A DNA stretch of 64,000 bases. Origin: Segniliparus sp051660745. GTDB taxonomy: Bacteria; Actinomycetota; Actinomycetes; Mycobacteriales; Mycobacteriaceae. Made by a program: the position numbers and the translations under genes. Below are positions 1-9,346 of this stretch, piece by piece. The DNA is taken from assembly GCF_051660745.1 (NCBI RefSeq), contig NZ_JBOFQF010000038.1:1-64000 (forward strand), read 5' to 3'. Every line of letters starts with the position of its first letter. Within the stretch, counting starts at the first letter, position 1. The notes beneath the pieces were generated by a model that saw only the letters and a list, made by a program, of their open reading frames with translations, was not told the DNA's origin and ran no database searches.

Positions 1-2
1 TG

Positions 3-536
3 GCAGATATCGCCCGGACTATTGACCACATTTCCGGCGGTCGGCACATCCTTGGGCTCGGGGCCGGCTGGTACCAGCCGGACTACGACGAGTACGGCTA
101 CGAGTTCGGGACGTTCACCACGCGGTTCAAGCTGTTCGAAGAGGGATTGGAGCGAATTGTCGCACGGTTCGCGAAGCTCAACCCCGCCCCGACCCGGCAC
201 ATCCCGATCCTGATCGGCGGGACGGGGGAGAAGAAGACGTTGCCGCTGGTGGCGAAGTACGCCGACATCTGGCACTCCTTCGGCGACATCCCCTCGCTGG
301 AGCGCCGCAAGGACATCCTCGGCGGGCTGTTGGAGCAGAACGGCCGCCCGGCGGACGCTGTCGAGATCTCCCAGGAGTGGCCGGGGATCGAGCGGGCCGA
401 CGAGTACGTCGCCGCCGGGGTGACGTTCTTCAACATCTCCCTGTTCAATCCCGTGGAGGCCCCCTTCGTCAACGTGGACGACGACCTCTCCCTGGTCAAA
501 GAGGCGCTCGCCTGGCGGGACAAGGCGAACGGCTAG
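3..536 (+). CDS. LLM-class (luciferase-like) oxidoreductase, 5' end cut by window
   Basis: The reading frame is already open at the window edge and encodes the C-terminal part of a luciferase-like monooxygenase fold. The early motif GRHILGLGAGW, followed by a stretch ending in YGYEFG, is typical of F420- or FMN-dependent LLM oxidoreductases. The segment PILIGGTGEKKTLPLVAKYAD is the usual strand-helix that contacts the flavin phosphate. The N-terminal third lies outside the window. The stop shares the CTAG tetranucleotide with the convergent downstream gene. Substrate unknown; F420 rather than FMN use is inferred from the actinobacterial setting. Confidence 0.85.
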   Translation, partial: ADIARTIDHISGGRHILGLGAGWYQPDYDEYGYEFGTFTTRFKLFEEGLERIVARFAKLNPAPTRHIPILIGGTGEKKTLPLVAKYADIWHSFGDIPSLERRKDILGGLLEQNGRPADAVEISQEWPGIERADEYVAAGVTFFNISLFNPVEAPFVNVDDDLSLVKEALAWRDKANG

Positions 537-1024
537 AGCCCTGCCGCGTAGTTCGCGAGGGAGCGGCGGTACCTCGGGAGACGCCCGGCGAGGGCGGTGA
601 GCGCGAGGCCGAGGCCTTCGCGCTCCTGCCCGAGGTCCGCGAGACAAAGAGCGAGGAAGGCGACGGCGCAGTCGTGGAGCGCGGCGGTGTCCTCGTCCTC
701 GGCAGGGCGCCCGAGCTCGGCTCGGAGCAGCTCGGCGCCTGCCGCAGGCTCGCCGAGGTTGCGCAGCGTGCTGGCCAGCTGGACCACGGCCTGTCTTCGT
801 CGTGGGCTGTCGAGCCCGCCCGCGAGGGCGCGGCGATAGCACTCCGCCGCTTGCCGCTCGTGGCCGGTCGAGTCGTGCGCCCCGCCGAGCTCGAAGAGCC
901 CGACCGGGTCGCCGTCGGGCAGCTCGGCGACGAGCAGGGCGACTGCGGCGAGGAACCCGTCCGGCTCGTAGTCGTCGAACGCGTCCCAGAGCGCGTCGAT
1001 CCGCTGTTGCCATGGTGCGTCCAT
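533..1024 (-). CDS. Tetratricopeptide-repeat protein, hypothetical
   Basis: A 163-residue helical, alanine-rich protein. Repeated blocks such as AAECYRRALAGGL and GAELLRAELGR look like TPR helices, consistent with actinobacterial cytoplasmic TPR proteins of unknown role. I use the ATG at 1024 (start MDAPWQQRIDALWD). The frame stays open upstream to 1195, but that part would overlap the divergent SRPBCC gene and reads as low-complexity sequence. The stop overlaps the convergent oxidoreductase stop by four bases. Protein-protein interaction is the likely activity; no partner can be named. Confidence 0.7.
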   Translation of the reverse strand: MDAPWQQRIDALWDAFDDYEPDGFLAAVALLVAELPDGDPVGLFELGGAHDSTGHERQAAECYRRALAGGLDSPRRRQAVVQLASTLRNLGEPAAGAELLRAELGRPAEDEDTAALHDCAVAFLALCLADLGQEREGLGLALTALAGRLPRYRRSLANYAAGL

Positions 1025-1094
1025 CGGGACAACAGTAAGCGCTCGCGGAGTAGGCTCGGCTGGCGCGTGCCGCGCCGAGCCGAAGGAGCTGCCT

Positions 1095-1553
1095 ATGTCC
1101 GTCGACGTGTCGGTCGTCCGAACCATTGACGCGCCCGTGTCCCTCGTCGAGTCGGTCGCGGTCGACCCGGCGACCGTCCCACGCTGGTACGCCAAGATCG
1201 ACAGCGCCGTGCCGCAGGGCGGCGGGCCGCTGCGGGTCGGCTCGGTCGTCGACTTCCGCGCGCGGTTCCTCGGGCGCTCGCTCGTCTACGCCTACGAGGT
1301 GACGGCCTGGGAGCGCGGACGGCGGTTCGAGATGCGCACCGCGTCCGGCCCCTTCCCGATGCGGACGGAGTACCTGTTCGAGGAGCGCCAGGCGGGCGGC
1401 GGCGCGCAGACTGTCATGACGCTGCGCAACTCGGGGGAGCCCACGGGCTTCTCCAAGCTGGTCGCGCCGTTCATCGGCCTCGCGATGCGCCAAGCGATGA
1501 CGAAAGACCTCGCCGCGCTCGACGCCCTGGTCCAGGGCGTCCGGGCGGGTTAG
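1095..1553 (+). CDS. SRPBCC-fold (START/polyketide-cyclase-like) protein
   Basis: 152 residues with the profile of the SRPBCC superfamily: an N-terminal beta strand (VSVVRTIDAPVSLVESVAVDP), a strand-rich middle (GSVVDFRARFLGRSLVYAYEV), and a long C-terminal helix after the LRNSGEPTGF segment. These proteins form a deep hydrophobic pocket for lipids or small ligands. AAGGAG at 1083-1088 is a good ribosome site and fixes the ATG. The last codons (1537 onward) are part of a 131-bp block repeated downstream, so the tail of this gene was included in the serC duplication. Ligand unknown. Confidence 0.75.
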   Translation: MSVDVSVVRTIDAPVSLVESVAVDPATVPRWYAKIDSAVPQGGGPLRVGSVVDFRARFLGRSLVYAYEVTAWERGRRFEMRTASGPFPMRTEYLFEERQAGGGAQTVMTLRNSGEPTGFSKLVAPFIGLAMRQAMTKDLAALDALVQGVRAG

Positions 1554-1834
1554 AGCCGCTCGACGATCCAGTCGATGGACTGGGTGAGGGCGGTGACGTC
1601 GTCCGGGTCGACGGCGGGGAACACGCCGACGCGCAGCTGGTTGCGGCCCAGCTTGCGGTAGGGCTCGCGTGCCCTGGCGCTGTGACGATGCCGTTCGCCC
1701 GGAGCGTCCGGGCGGGTTAGAGCCGCTCGACGATCCAGTCGATGGACTGGGTGAGGGCGGTGACGTCGTCCGGATCCACGGCGGGGAACACGCCGACGCG
1801 CAGCTGGTTGCGGCCCAGCTTGCGGTAGGGCTCG
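1537..1834. repeat. 131-bp direct repeat (1537-1667 and 1704-1834)
   Basis: Positions 1537-1667 and 1704-1834 are identical except at two positions (G/A at 1607/1774 and G/C at 1610/1777). Each copy holds the last five codons and stop of the SRPBCC gene followed by the last part of serC. The spacer 1668-1703 still resembles the next part of serC (the ACGATGCCGTTCGCCCG block against ACGATCCCGTTCGCCCG) but is scrambled. This looks like a recent tandem duplication with one unit decaying. Confidence 0.95.
1554..1703 (-). pseudogene. Truncated serC 3'-end fragment
   Basis: Read on the minus strand, this stretch repeats the C-terminal 40 or so residues of SerC (EPYRKLGRNQLRVGVFP onward to IVERL). 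It has no start and is interrupted upstream, where a changed spacer breaks the frame relative to intact serC. It lies between the SRPBCC stop and the genuine serC stop and is almost certainly non-functional. If serC mRNA reads through, the fragment would sit in its 3' untranslated region. Confidence 0.85.
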
Positions 1835-2835
1835 GTGTCCACGATCCCGTTCGCCCGCAGCACGGAGGCCACCTTGGCGGCGTCGACGTCGTCGTTGAAG
1901 TCGATGGTCGCGACCACCGGGGAGCGCAGCGCCGGGTCCGAGACGAACGGCGTGGCGAACTGGCTCTTCTCGGCCCAGTCGTAGAGCCGGGACGAGGAGT
2001 CCTTGGTCCGCGCGGTGGACCAGGCGAGGCCGCCCTGGCCGAGGATCCACTCCAGCTGCTCGGCGAGCAGGATGAGCGTGGCGAGCGCGGGGGTGTTGTA
2101 GGTCTGGTCCTTCGGGCTGTTCTCCAGCGCGATGGGCAGGGAGAGCGACTCGGGGACCCAGCGGTCCGAGAGCTCGTTCACGCGCTCGAGCGCGGCGGGG
2201 GAGAAGAGCGCGAGCCACAGGCCGCCGTCCGAGGCGAAGCCCTTCTGCGGGGAGAAGTAGTACACGTCGGTTTGTGTCGCGTCGAGCGGAACCCCGGCGG
2301 CGGCGGAGGTGCCGTCGATGACGACCAGCTGGTCGGTGGCCCAGCTGGGGCGCACGACCGGCACGGTCACGCCGGTGGAGGTCTCGTTGTGCGCCCACGC
2401 CACCACGTCGACCGGCTCGCCGGGGGCGGCTTCCGGAAGGGCGGGCGCGGTGCCCGGCTCGGACTTGACGATCACCGGCTCCTTGCGGTCCGGGTGCTTC
2501 GCGACGACGCTCGCGAACTTCGAGCTGAACTCGCCGAAGGCGAGGTGCAGGGAGCGCTCGCGGACCAGGCCGAACGCGGCGGCGTCCCAGAAGAGGGTCG
2601 CGCCGCCGTTGCCGAGCAGCACCTCGTAGCCGTCCGGCAGGGAGTAGAGCTCTTTCAGGCCCGCGCGGATCCGCTTGACCACGTTCTTGACGGGGGACTG
2701 GCGGTGGCTGGTCCCGATCACAGCCGTCGCGTTCGCGACGATGGCCTGGATCTGCTCGGGGCGCACCTTGGAGGGGCCTGCGCCGAAGCGTCCGTCTTTG
2801 GGTTTGAGGTCGGCGGGGATCTCGAAAGCGGTCAC
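1717..2835 (-). CDS. serC: Phosphoserine aminotransferase SerC
   Basis: A 372-residue class-V PLP aminotransferase converting 3-phosphohydroxypyruvate and glutamate to phosphoserine and 2-oxoglutarate. In many bacteria it also acts in the DXP-dependent PLP route. Visible motifs are RFGAGPSKVRPE at 16-27, GTSHRQ at 41-46, and the PLP-lysine motif SPQKGFASDGG with Lys198. Length matches the long mycobacterial type. The start is GTG at 2835, seven bases after a TAGGCT -10 element, so the mRNA is probably leaderless. It is divergent from pdxH, which also serves vitamin B6 metabolism. Its 3' end is duplicated downstream. Confidence 0.96.
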   Translation of the reverse strand: MTAFEIPADLKPKDGRFGAGPSKVRPEQIQAIVANATAVIGTSHRQSPVKNVVKRIRAGLKELYSLPDGYEVLLGNGGATLFWDAAAFGLVRERSLHLAFGEFSSKFASVVAKHPDRKEPVIVKSEPGTAPALPEAAPGEPVDVVAWAHNETSTGVTVPVVRPSWATDQLVVIDGTSAAAGVPLDATQTDVYYFSPQKGFASDGGLWLALFSPAALERVNELSDRWVPESLSLPIALENSPKDQTYNTPALATLILLAEQLEWILGQGGLAWSTARTKDSSSRLYDWAEKSQFATPFVSDPALRSPVVATIDFNDDVDAAKVASVLRANGIVDTEPYRKLGRNQLRVGVFPAVDPDDVTALTQSIDWIVERL

Positions 2836-2842
2836 GGCTATC

Positions 2843-2867
2843 AGCCTACCGTGGCGCGGCCTAAGCT
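2843..2867. promoter_or_regulatory. Divergent leaderless promoters of serC and pdxH
   Basis: Only 38 bp separate the two start codons. On the minus strand TAGGCT (2843-2848) ends seven bases before the serC GTG. On the plus strand TAAGCT (2862-2867) ends six bases before the pdxH ATG. Neither start has a Shine-Dalgarno sequence, which fits leaderless transcription with +1 at the start codon. The -10 boxes are recognised by the TANNNT pattern only. Confidence 0.7.
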
Positions 2868-2873
2868 AGATCC

Positions 2874-3545
2874 ATGACCGCCGACCCGACTGCGGGCCCG
2901 CCCGCGTTGCCCGACCTCCGCGAGGAGTACCAGGACGCCACGCCGGACCTGGACGTGGCAGACGTCCAGGTCGGCTGGCACGTGCTTTTGGAGCAATGGC
3001 TCGCGCAGGCGTGGGCGGCGGGACTGCCGGACGCGAACGCTATGGTGCTCGCCACTGCGGACCGCGAGGGCCGCCCGCACAGCCGCTCGGTCCTGTGCAA
3101 GGGCATCCATCCGGACGGGATCGACTTCTACACGCACTACGCCTCGGCGAAGGGCGCGCAACTGGCCGAGCAGCCGCTCGCCTCGGCGACTTTCCCCTGG
3201 TACGGGCTTTCCCGGCAGGTCCACCTCCGGGGCGAGGTGTCCCGGCTCGACCACGAGTTCTCGGACGGCTACTGGTCGCGCCGCCCGAGGAGCAGCCAGC
3301 TCGGGGCGTGGGCCTCGGAGCAGTCCCGGCCCATCGGCTCGCGGGAGGAGCTCGAGGCGAAGCTGCGCGCGGCCGCCGAACGGTTCCCCGAGGACGAGCC
3401 GGTGCCGCTGCCCTCGGGCTGGGGCGGCTACCGGCTCGTGCCTTCCGAGGTGGAGTTCTGGCAGGGCCGGGCGAGCAGGCTGCACAACCGGGTGCTGCTG
3501 ACGCGCGACGGCGCGCAGTGGCGGGCGACGCGCCTGCAGCCTTAG
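2874..3545 (+). CDS. pdxH: Pyridoxine/pyridoxamine 5'-phosphate oxidase PdxH
   Basis: 223 residues. This FMN enzyme oxidises PNP or PMP to pyridoxal 5'-phosphate. Family motifs are in order: RSVLCKG 71-77, FYTHY 85-89, SAKGAQL 91-97, RQVHLRG 114-120, SRRPRSSQLGAWAS 136-149, WGGYRL 183-188, and the C-terminal EFWQGRASRLHNR 194-206, which binds FMN and substrate. Length is normal. Divergent from serC with a leaderless start (TAAGCT, six bases, ATG). In bacteria with the PdxST route this enzyme mainly serves salvage; which de novo route this organism uses cannot be seen here. Confidence 0.96.
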   Translation: MTADPTAGPPALPDLREEYQDATPDLDVADVQVGWHVLLEQWLAQAWAAGLPDANAMVLATADREGRPHSRSVLCKGIHPDGIDFYTHYASAKGAQLAEQPLASATFPWYGLSRQVHLRGEVSRLDHEFSDGYWSRRPRSSQLGAWASEQSRPIGSREELEAKLRAAAERFPEDEPVPLPSGWGGYRLVPSEVEFWQGRASRLHNRVLLTRDGAQWRATRLQP

Positions 3546-3880
3546 CGGGAGCGGGCGGCGAGAAGCCCGGCCAGCCAGTCGGCGGCCTCGTGCTGCGCGA
3601 GGACCTCTGCGGCGGAGCCGGGGTCGACGTATGCGCAGACGGAGGACTGCGTCAGGACGCGGCCCCGCAGCAGGGTCGATTCGTCGCAACGCCAATCGGG
3701 CACATCGGTATAGACGCCGTGCTGGTGGAGCCCGGTTTTTTCCACGGAGTCGACGGCATGGGCCCAGGTGCGCTCCCCGTCGGAGCCGTTCGCCGTGAAG
3801 GTCGCCCGGCCGCAGGAGCGCACGGCCTCGGCCAGCGCGGCCATGACGGCGGCGGCGAGGCCTCGGAGGGGAGTCTTCAC
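3542..3880 (-). CDS. Truncated PknH-type sensor-domain paralogue
   Basis: 112 residues matching only the C-terminal half of the two genes upstream. The blocks AVRSCG, a WRC motif, and SSVCAYVDPGSA align with LRSCG, WRC and ASVCRFVDPASA of the gene at 4608-5261. The N-terminal half, with the first cysteine and any proper signal peptide, is missing. The GTG at 3880 is nevertheless preceded by a strong GAGGAGG, 12 bases after the upstream stop, so it may still be translated. Either a degenerating duplicate or a shortened form whose short hydrophobic N-terminus acts as a weak export signal. Confidence 0.6.
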   Translation of the reverse strand: MKTPLRGLAAAVMAALAEAVRSCGRATFTANGSDGERTWAHAVDSVEKTGLHQHGVYTDVPDWRCDESTLLRGRVLTQSSVCAYVDPGSAAEVLAQHEAADWLAGLLAARSR

Positions 3881-3892
3881 GGTCTGTCCTCC

Positions 3893-4567
3893 TCAGTCGG
3901 TCCGCGCGGCGAGGGCGGCGGTGATCCGGTCGAGCCTCGCGTCCACGGCCTGCGCCTCGGCGGGGGACTCGGCATGCACGACCTGGCAGATGGTGGCCGA
4001 GACGATGGAGCGCCCGTGGAGCCGGTGGTCGTTCGCGCAGGGCCATGCCTCGTAGCCGTCCTGGCGGCTGTACCAGCGGACCCGGTCCGGCTGGACCTGG
4101 GCGCGGTCGAAGCGCCACACGATATCGCCGTCCGGCTCGTGCGCGACGAACGTCTGGGCCGCGCAAGAGCGCACGCCCTCGGCCAGCCTGCCGAACGCGG
4201 CCGCGGCATCCTGCGCCGTGGGGTACACGGCGACGGACTGGCTGGCGGTGTGCGGCGACTGCTCGTCGGTCAGCCGGTGCACGCCGTCGCTGTCGATCTC
4301 GCTCTGATACGAGGCGTAGTCGTCGCCGTACACGAGCGCGGTGCCGGAGTTGTAGACCGTCCGGCACGAGTCCGGGGCGGTGTCTGTGATCTGGGTGTTC
4401 GGCGCGTCGCTGGCCTGCTGCGTCTCGACGAGCGGGAAGCCCGCCAGGCGGCTCAACACGTCGACCGGCAGCAGCGGCTCGGCGGGGTCTGCGACGGCGG
4501 GCGGCGCGAGGACGGCGAGGACCGCGATGCCTCGGACGAGCGCGCGAATCCCCACGGGGCAGAGCAT
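3893..4567 (-). CDS. Secreted PknH-like sensor-domain protein
   Basis: 224 residues beginning with a Sec-type signal peptide (hydrophobic run GIAVLAVLAPPAVA). The mature part carries the pattern of the extracellular sensor domain found at the C-terminus of mycobacterial kinase PknH and in many free-standing exported proteins: PDSCRTVY, VYGDDYASYQSE, VAVYPTAQDAAAAF, VRSCA, WPCAN and ATICQV. The cysteines probably form two disulphides. Middle member of three tandem paralogues. It has no kinase domain, so it is an exported binding protein of unknown ligand. Confidence 0.75.
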   Translation of the reverse strand: MLCPVGIRALVRGIAVLAVLAPPAVADPAEPLLPVDVLSRLAGFPLVETQQASDAPNTQITDTAPDSCRTVYNSGTALVYGDDYASYQSEIDSDGVHRLTDEQSPHTASQSVAVYPTAQDAAAAFGRLAEGVRSCAAQTFVAHEPDGDIVWRFDRAQVQPDRVRWYSRQDGYEAWPCANDHRLHGRSIVSATICQVVHAESPAEAQAVDARLDRITAALAARTD

Positions 4568-4607
4568 AACATGAAACGAGACTCAGCGTCTCTGAGAGTC
4601 GCCGAGC

Positions 4608-5261
4608 TCAGGAGGCGCGGGCGACGAGCTTCTTGGCGATGCCTCTGACCTGGTTCGCGAGAGTGCTCGCCTGTGTCGCCGAGGCGGGGTCGACGAACCG
4701 GCAGACCGAAGCCTCGACCACGGCGTTGTCGCTGAGCTGCGCGGCGAGCGAGCACCGCCAGCGCGGCCGGTTGTCGAGGAGGCTGTGCCAGCTGGCGGTG
4801 GTCGTGCCGATCTGGTCCACCGCGTTGCGCCAGGTCAGGTTGCCTCCCGCCCGGTGCTCCACCGATGTCTTGGAGCCGCAAGAGCGCAGGCCCTTCGTGA
4901 GGGCGGCGAACACGTCCGAGGCGGCTTTCGCCGTGGGGAAGACGCCGACGATCTGGCCCGCGACGACGTGGTAGTCGTCTCCTTCGCCGTCCGCGAAGCT
5001 CGACCCCTGGTAGCTGGTCCACATGGCTCCGTAGACGAGCGTGGTGGTGGCGTTGCTCGCGGCCCGGCACTCTTGGGGCGTGGTCTGGCTCGGGCCGTTC
5101 GGGGAGCTGAGCGCCCATTGCTCGACCGAGAGGTCCGCGCCGATGGCGGCGCTCAATTCGTCGGCGGAGAGCAGGACGCCGTCGGGGGCGGCGGAGGCGG
5201 GCGACGGCGCGCAGAGGACCGCCGCGGAAGCGAGCAGGGAGGCGATCGGCGAGCGTTTCAT
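4608..5261 (-). CDS. Secreted PknH-like sensor-domain protein
   Basis: 217 residues with a clear signal peptide (MKRSPIASLLASAAVLCAPS, then an ASA-A cleavage region). It has the same domain pattern as the gene at 3893-4567: PQECRAASNATTTLVYG, IVGVFPTAKAASDVF, LRSCG, WRCSL, ASVCRFVDP. Four conserved cysteines are consistent with two disulphides. First of three tandem paralogues that become shorter in the direction of transcription. A role at the cell surface is inferred; the ligand is unknown. Confidence 0.75.
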   Translation of the reverse strand: MKRSPIASLLASAAVLCAPSPASAAPDGVLLSADELSAAIGADLSVEQWALSSPNGPSQTTPQECRAASNATTTLVYGAMWTSYQGSSFADGEGDDYHVVAGQIVGVFPTAKAASDVFAALTKGLRSCGSKTSVEHRAGGNLTWRNAVDQIGTTTASWHSLLDNRPRWRCSLAAQLSDNAVVEASVCRFVDPASATQASTLANQVRGIAKKLVARAS

Positions 5262-5472
5262 AAGTCCGTCAGTCTAGCCCCATGCGCCACAGGAGCATGC
5301 ACCAGTCAGCGGTGCGGCGGCGGCGCTCATGGCAGTTTCGCGGCCATGGCCGCGACGGCCTGCTGGGCCGCCTCGTCCTGGTCCTGGGCTGTTTTGCGGC
5401 GGCGAAGGGGGGCGAGAAGCTGTGAGCACCTCATGCGGCAGATGCTAGACGCTCGGTTTCGTTAAGGCGCGG

Positions 5473-6333
5473 TCAGGCCAGCTCGAAGCGGACCTCCTGG
5501 CCGGGGCGCACTTGGGCGAGCAGGTTGACCGCAGGCTCGTCCAACACGCAGACCACGGGGTAGCCGCCGGTGGTGGGATGGTCGGCGAGGAAGCAGACGA
5601 GCTCGCCCGATGGCGTGGCCTGCACCGAGCCGTGCGTGATCGGCTCGCTCGAATATGTCGCCACATCCCAGTCCGAGCGCCCGTCCGGCCTGCGCAGCCG
5701 GACGCCGACCCGGTCGCTCTTCTCCTGGACGGCCCACGTCCCGAGCGCGGGGTCGAGCCCGAGGGCGCGCTCCGCCCTCGGCCCGCGAAGCCCTCGGAGG
5801 ACGAACGGCCCATCGGGCGGCTGCGGCCCGAGCGAGAGGAAGTCCCACGGCGGCGGGCTGGACGCCGGCGTGCCGACCGCGATCCGGTCGCCCGCGCGGA
5901 TCGGCGCGGGGCCGAGCTTGCTGAGCACGCAGGTGGACCGGGAGCCGAGGGCCGCGGGCGGCTCGAACCCGCCGCGCACGCCGATGTAGGTGCGGACCCC
6001 GAAGGGCGGGAAGCCGAGGATCAACGTCTCGCCCTTGCGCAGCTCGACCCTGGTGGCGTGCTCGACGGGCACGCCGTTGACCGTCGCGGGCGCGGGGGCT
6101 CCCGCGATCAGGACCTCCAGCGCGGCCTCGGCCCGCAGCGAGAGCCCGCCGAAGAGGCATTCGATCGCAGCCGCGCCGGGGTCGTTGCCGAGGAGCTGGT
6201 TCGCCGTGACGAGGGCGCCCCGGTCGGCGGCCCCGCTCCTTGGCACCCCGAGATGGGCGAGCCCGGGGCGGCCCAAGTCTTGGAACAGGGCGGACGGCCC
6301 CGGCGTCAGGATCCTGACCATGCGCTCGCCCAT
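5473..6333 (-). CDS. pxpC: 5-oxoprolinase subunit PxpC (KipA-like)
   Basis: 286 residues of the biotin-dependent carboxyltransferase / KipA fold. It starts VRILTPGPSALFQDLGRPGLAHLGVPRSGA, a hallmark of the family, and ends with the GGYPVVCVLDEPAVNLLAQ segment. With PxpA and PxpB it forms the bacterial ATP-dependent 5-oxoprolinase that recycles 5-oxoproline to glutamate. It lies three bases after the pxpB stop in the same direction, so it is co-translated. ATG is at 6333; an internal ATG at 6321 is the alternative. The third subunit gene, pxpA, lies about 20 kb away at 26058. Confidence 0.88.
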   Translation of the reverse strand: MGERMVRILTPGPSALFQDLGRPGLAHLGVPRSGAADRGALVTANQLLGNDPGAAAIECLFGGLSLRAEAALEVLIAGAPAPATVNGVPVEHATRVELRKGETLILGFPPFGVRTYIGVRGGFEPPAALGSRSTCVLSKLGPAPIRAGDRIAVGTPASSPPPWDFLSLGPQPPDGPFVLRGLRGPRAERALGLDPALGTWAVQEKSDRVGVRLRRPDGRSDWDVATYSSEPITHGSVQATPSGELVCFLADHPTTGGYPVVCVLDEPAVNLLAQVRPGQEVRFELA

Positions 6334-6336
6334 CCG

Positions 6337-6936
6337 CTACACCGCCACGAACCGGACGAGGCAGCCCGGCGAGAGGAGCGAGGGCGGATCGCGCTCGGGA
6401 TCCCACATGGGCGCGTCGGTGGTCCCGATGAGCTGCCACCCGCCCGGCGTGGCCATGGGGTAGACGGCGGAGTACTGCGCGCCGACCGCGACCGCGCCCA
6501 TCGGGATCCGGGCCCTCGGCGACGTGCGGCGCGGCACGGCGAGCCCCGCGTCCGGGTTGACGAGATACGCGAAGCCGGGACAGAAGCCGAGGAACTGCGC
6601 CGTCCACGGCGACCCGGTGTGCGCCGCGACGAGATCCTGGACGGATTTGCCCGCGAGCTCGGCGGCTTCGGCAAGGTCGGGGCCGTTGTAGCGGACCTCG
6701 ACGACAACCGGCTCGGCCGCGCGGGCGGGAGGCTCGGCCCCGGCCCGGACGGGCTGGACGAGTGCCGCGTCACTGAGGGCCTCGGCATGGTCGGAGATCA
6801 CCATGAGCGTGCGGTCGCCGGGCACGACCTCGGCCAGCCTCGGGTCCTCGCGCAGTCGCCCGTACAGCTGAAAGACCTGTTCTTGGTCCTCGCAGTCGAT
6901 CAGGAGCGCGCCCGCGCCCGCCCGGGTCACGCGCAT
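6337..6936 (-). CDS. pxpB: 5-oxoprolinase subunit PxpB (KipI-like)
   Basis: 199 residues of the KipI/PxpB family. The N-terminal half resembles an allophanate-hydrolase subunit-1 fold. The segment TGSPWTAQFLGFCPGFAYLV is the most diagnostic, followed by PRRTSPRARIPMGAVAVG, YSAVYPMATPGGWQLIG and a final WDPERDPPSLLSPG. It works with PxpC and PxpA in ATP-dependent 5-oxoproline hydrolysis. First gene of a two-gene unit, divergent from gltA. No clear ribosome site is visible, and the exact start could be slightly downstream. Confidence 0.88.
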   Translation of the reverse strand: MRVTRAGAGALLIDCEDQEQVFQLYGRLREDPRLAEVVPGDRTLMVISDHAEALSDAALVQPVRAGAEPPARAAEPVVVEVRYNGPDLAEAAELAGKSVQDLVAAHTGSPWTAQFLGFCPGFAYLVNPDAGLAVPRRTSPRARIPMGAVAVGAQYSAVYPMATPGGWQLIGTTDAPMWDPERDPPSLLSPGCLVRFVAV

Positions 6937-7070
6937 TGCGCGAGGGCCGTTTGACTGGTGTTCACCGACTCAAACTACCCTCAAGTAGCACAGTTGGCGC
7001 AGGCCGATTAGTTTGGTACGAACCAGAGGCCGGACGAGATGGTCTGGCCCAGGACGGTGAAGGAGCTCTC

Positions 7071-8395
<1,325 letters not shown>

Positions 8396-8399
<4 letters not shown>

Positions 8400-9346
8400 C
8401 CTCGGCCGAGGCCGAGAGAGGGCCTGGGCTGTTCCGAAGGCTGCTGCGCCTGGCGAGGCGGCTTGTCGTCCTCGCGCTCGTGCTGTCCGTCGCGGCGGTG
8501 GCGGCCGCGATCGTGCTCGAAGCGAAGCTGCGGCGCTCGGACGTGTTCGGCGACTATCCGGGCAGGCCGGAATCCGCCGGGGGCGTCAACTGGCTGCTCG
8601 TCGGGTCCGACTCGCGGGTCGGGCTCTCGGACCGGCGGCAGGAGCAATTGGCAACCGGCGGGGACGTCGGGCCGCCGCGCTCGGACACGGTGCTGCTCGT
8701 GCATCAGCCCGGCTCCGGCCAGACTGTGGTGGTGAGCCTGCCGAGGGACTCCTTCGTGCCGATTCCGGGCGAGCCGAGCAGGGACAAGCTCAACACCGCG
8801 TACGCTCGGGGCGGCGCCAGGCTGCTCGCGCAGACGGTGGAGCTGGCCACCGGCCTGCGGCTCGACCATTACGCCGAGATCGGCTTCGGCGGGCTCGCGG
8901 ACGTGGTCGACGCCGTCGGCGGCGTGGACATGTGCCTCGACGAGCCGCTGAGCGACCCGCTCGCGGGCGTCGACCTGCCGAAGGGCTGCCAGCACCTGGA
9001 CGGCGCGAAGGCCCTCGGGCTGTCCCGCTCGCGCGCCACGCCGAGGGCGGACTTGGACCGGATGCTCCACCAGCGCGTTCTCATGGCGGCGCTGATGGCG
9101 AAGCTCGACTCGGGGTGGACGCTGGCCAACCCGCTGCGGGCGAGCGCGCTGTGGCGCGCGCTTGTGGACGACGTGTCCTTCGACGACAGCGCGCACGTGT
9201 GGCAGCTCGCCTCGCTGGCGAAGGCGCTGGGCGGCCCGGTCGAGGCGACCGTCGTGCCGATCGGCGGTTTCGAGGACACCGATGTCGGGAACGTCGTCGT
9301 GTGGGACAAGGACAAGGCCAAGGCGCTGTTCCAGTCTATGACGTGA
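8396..9346 (+). CDS. LytR-CpsA-Psr (LCP) family cell-wall ligase
   Basis: 316 residues: a short cytoplasmic tail, one transmembrane helix (about 23-43, VVLALVLSVAAVAAAIVL), then an extracytoplasmic LCP domain. Motifs include NWLLVGSDSR, RSDTVLLVH, VVSLPRDSFV, KLNTAYARGG, GGLADVVDAVGGVDMCL, and SRSRATPRADLDRMLHQR, whose arginines and aspartates bind the polyprenyl-phosphate donor. LCP proteins attach arabinogalactan or other glycopolymers to peptidoglycan in mycobacteria. GTG start within the gltA stop (GTGA), so translationally coupled. Shorter than the Lcp1 type because there is no C-terminal LytR_C domain. Confidence 0.88.

Noticed and set aside
5327..5434. 35-codon minus-strand frame between the PknH-like genes and pxpC
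   Set aside because: No ribosome site, no leaderless box and no recognisable motif. The 211-bp gap is better left as intergenic.
6936..7070. In-frame extension of citrate synthase upstream of GTG 7071
   Set aside because: It would overlap the divergent pxpB start, and AAGGAG lies exactly before 7071; homologues begin near there.
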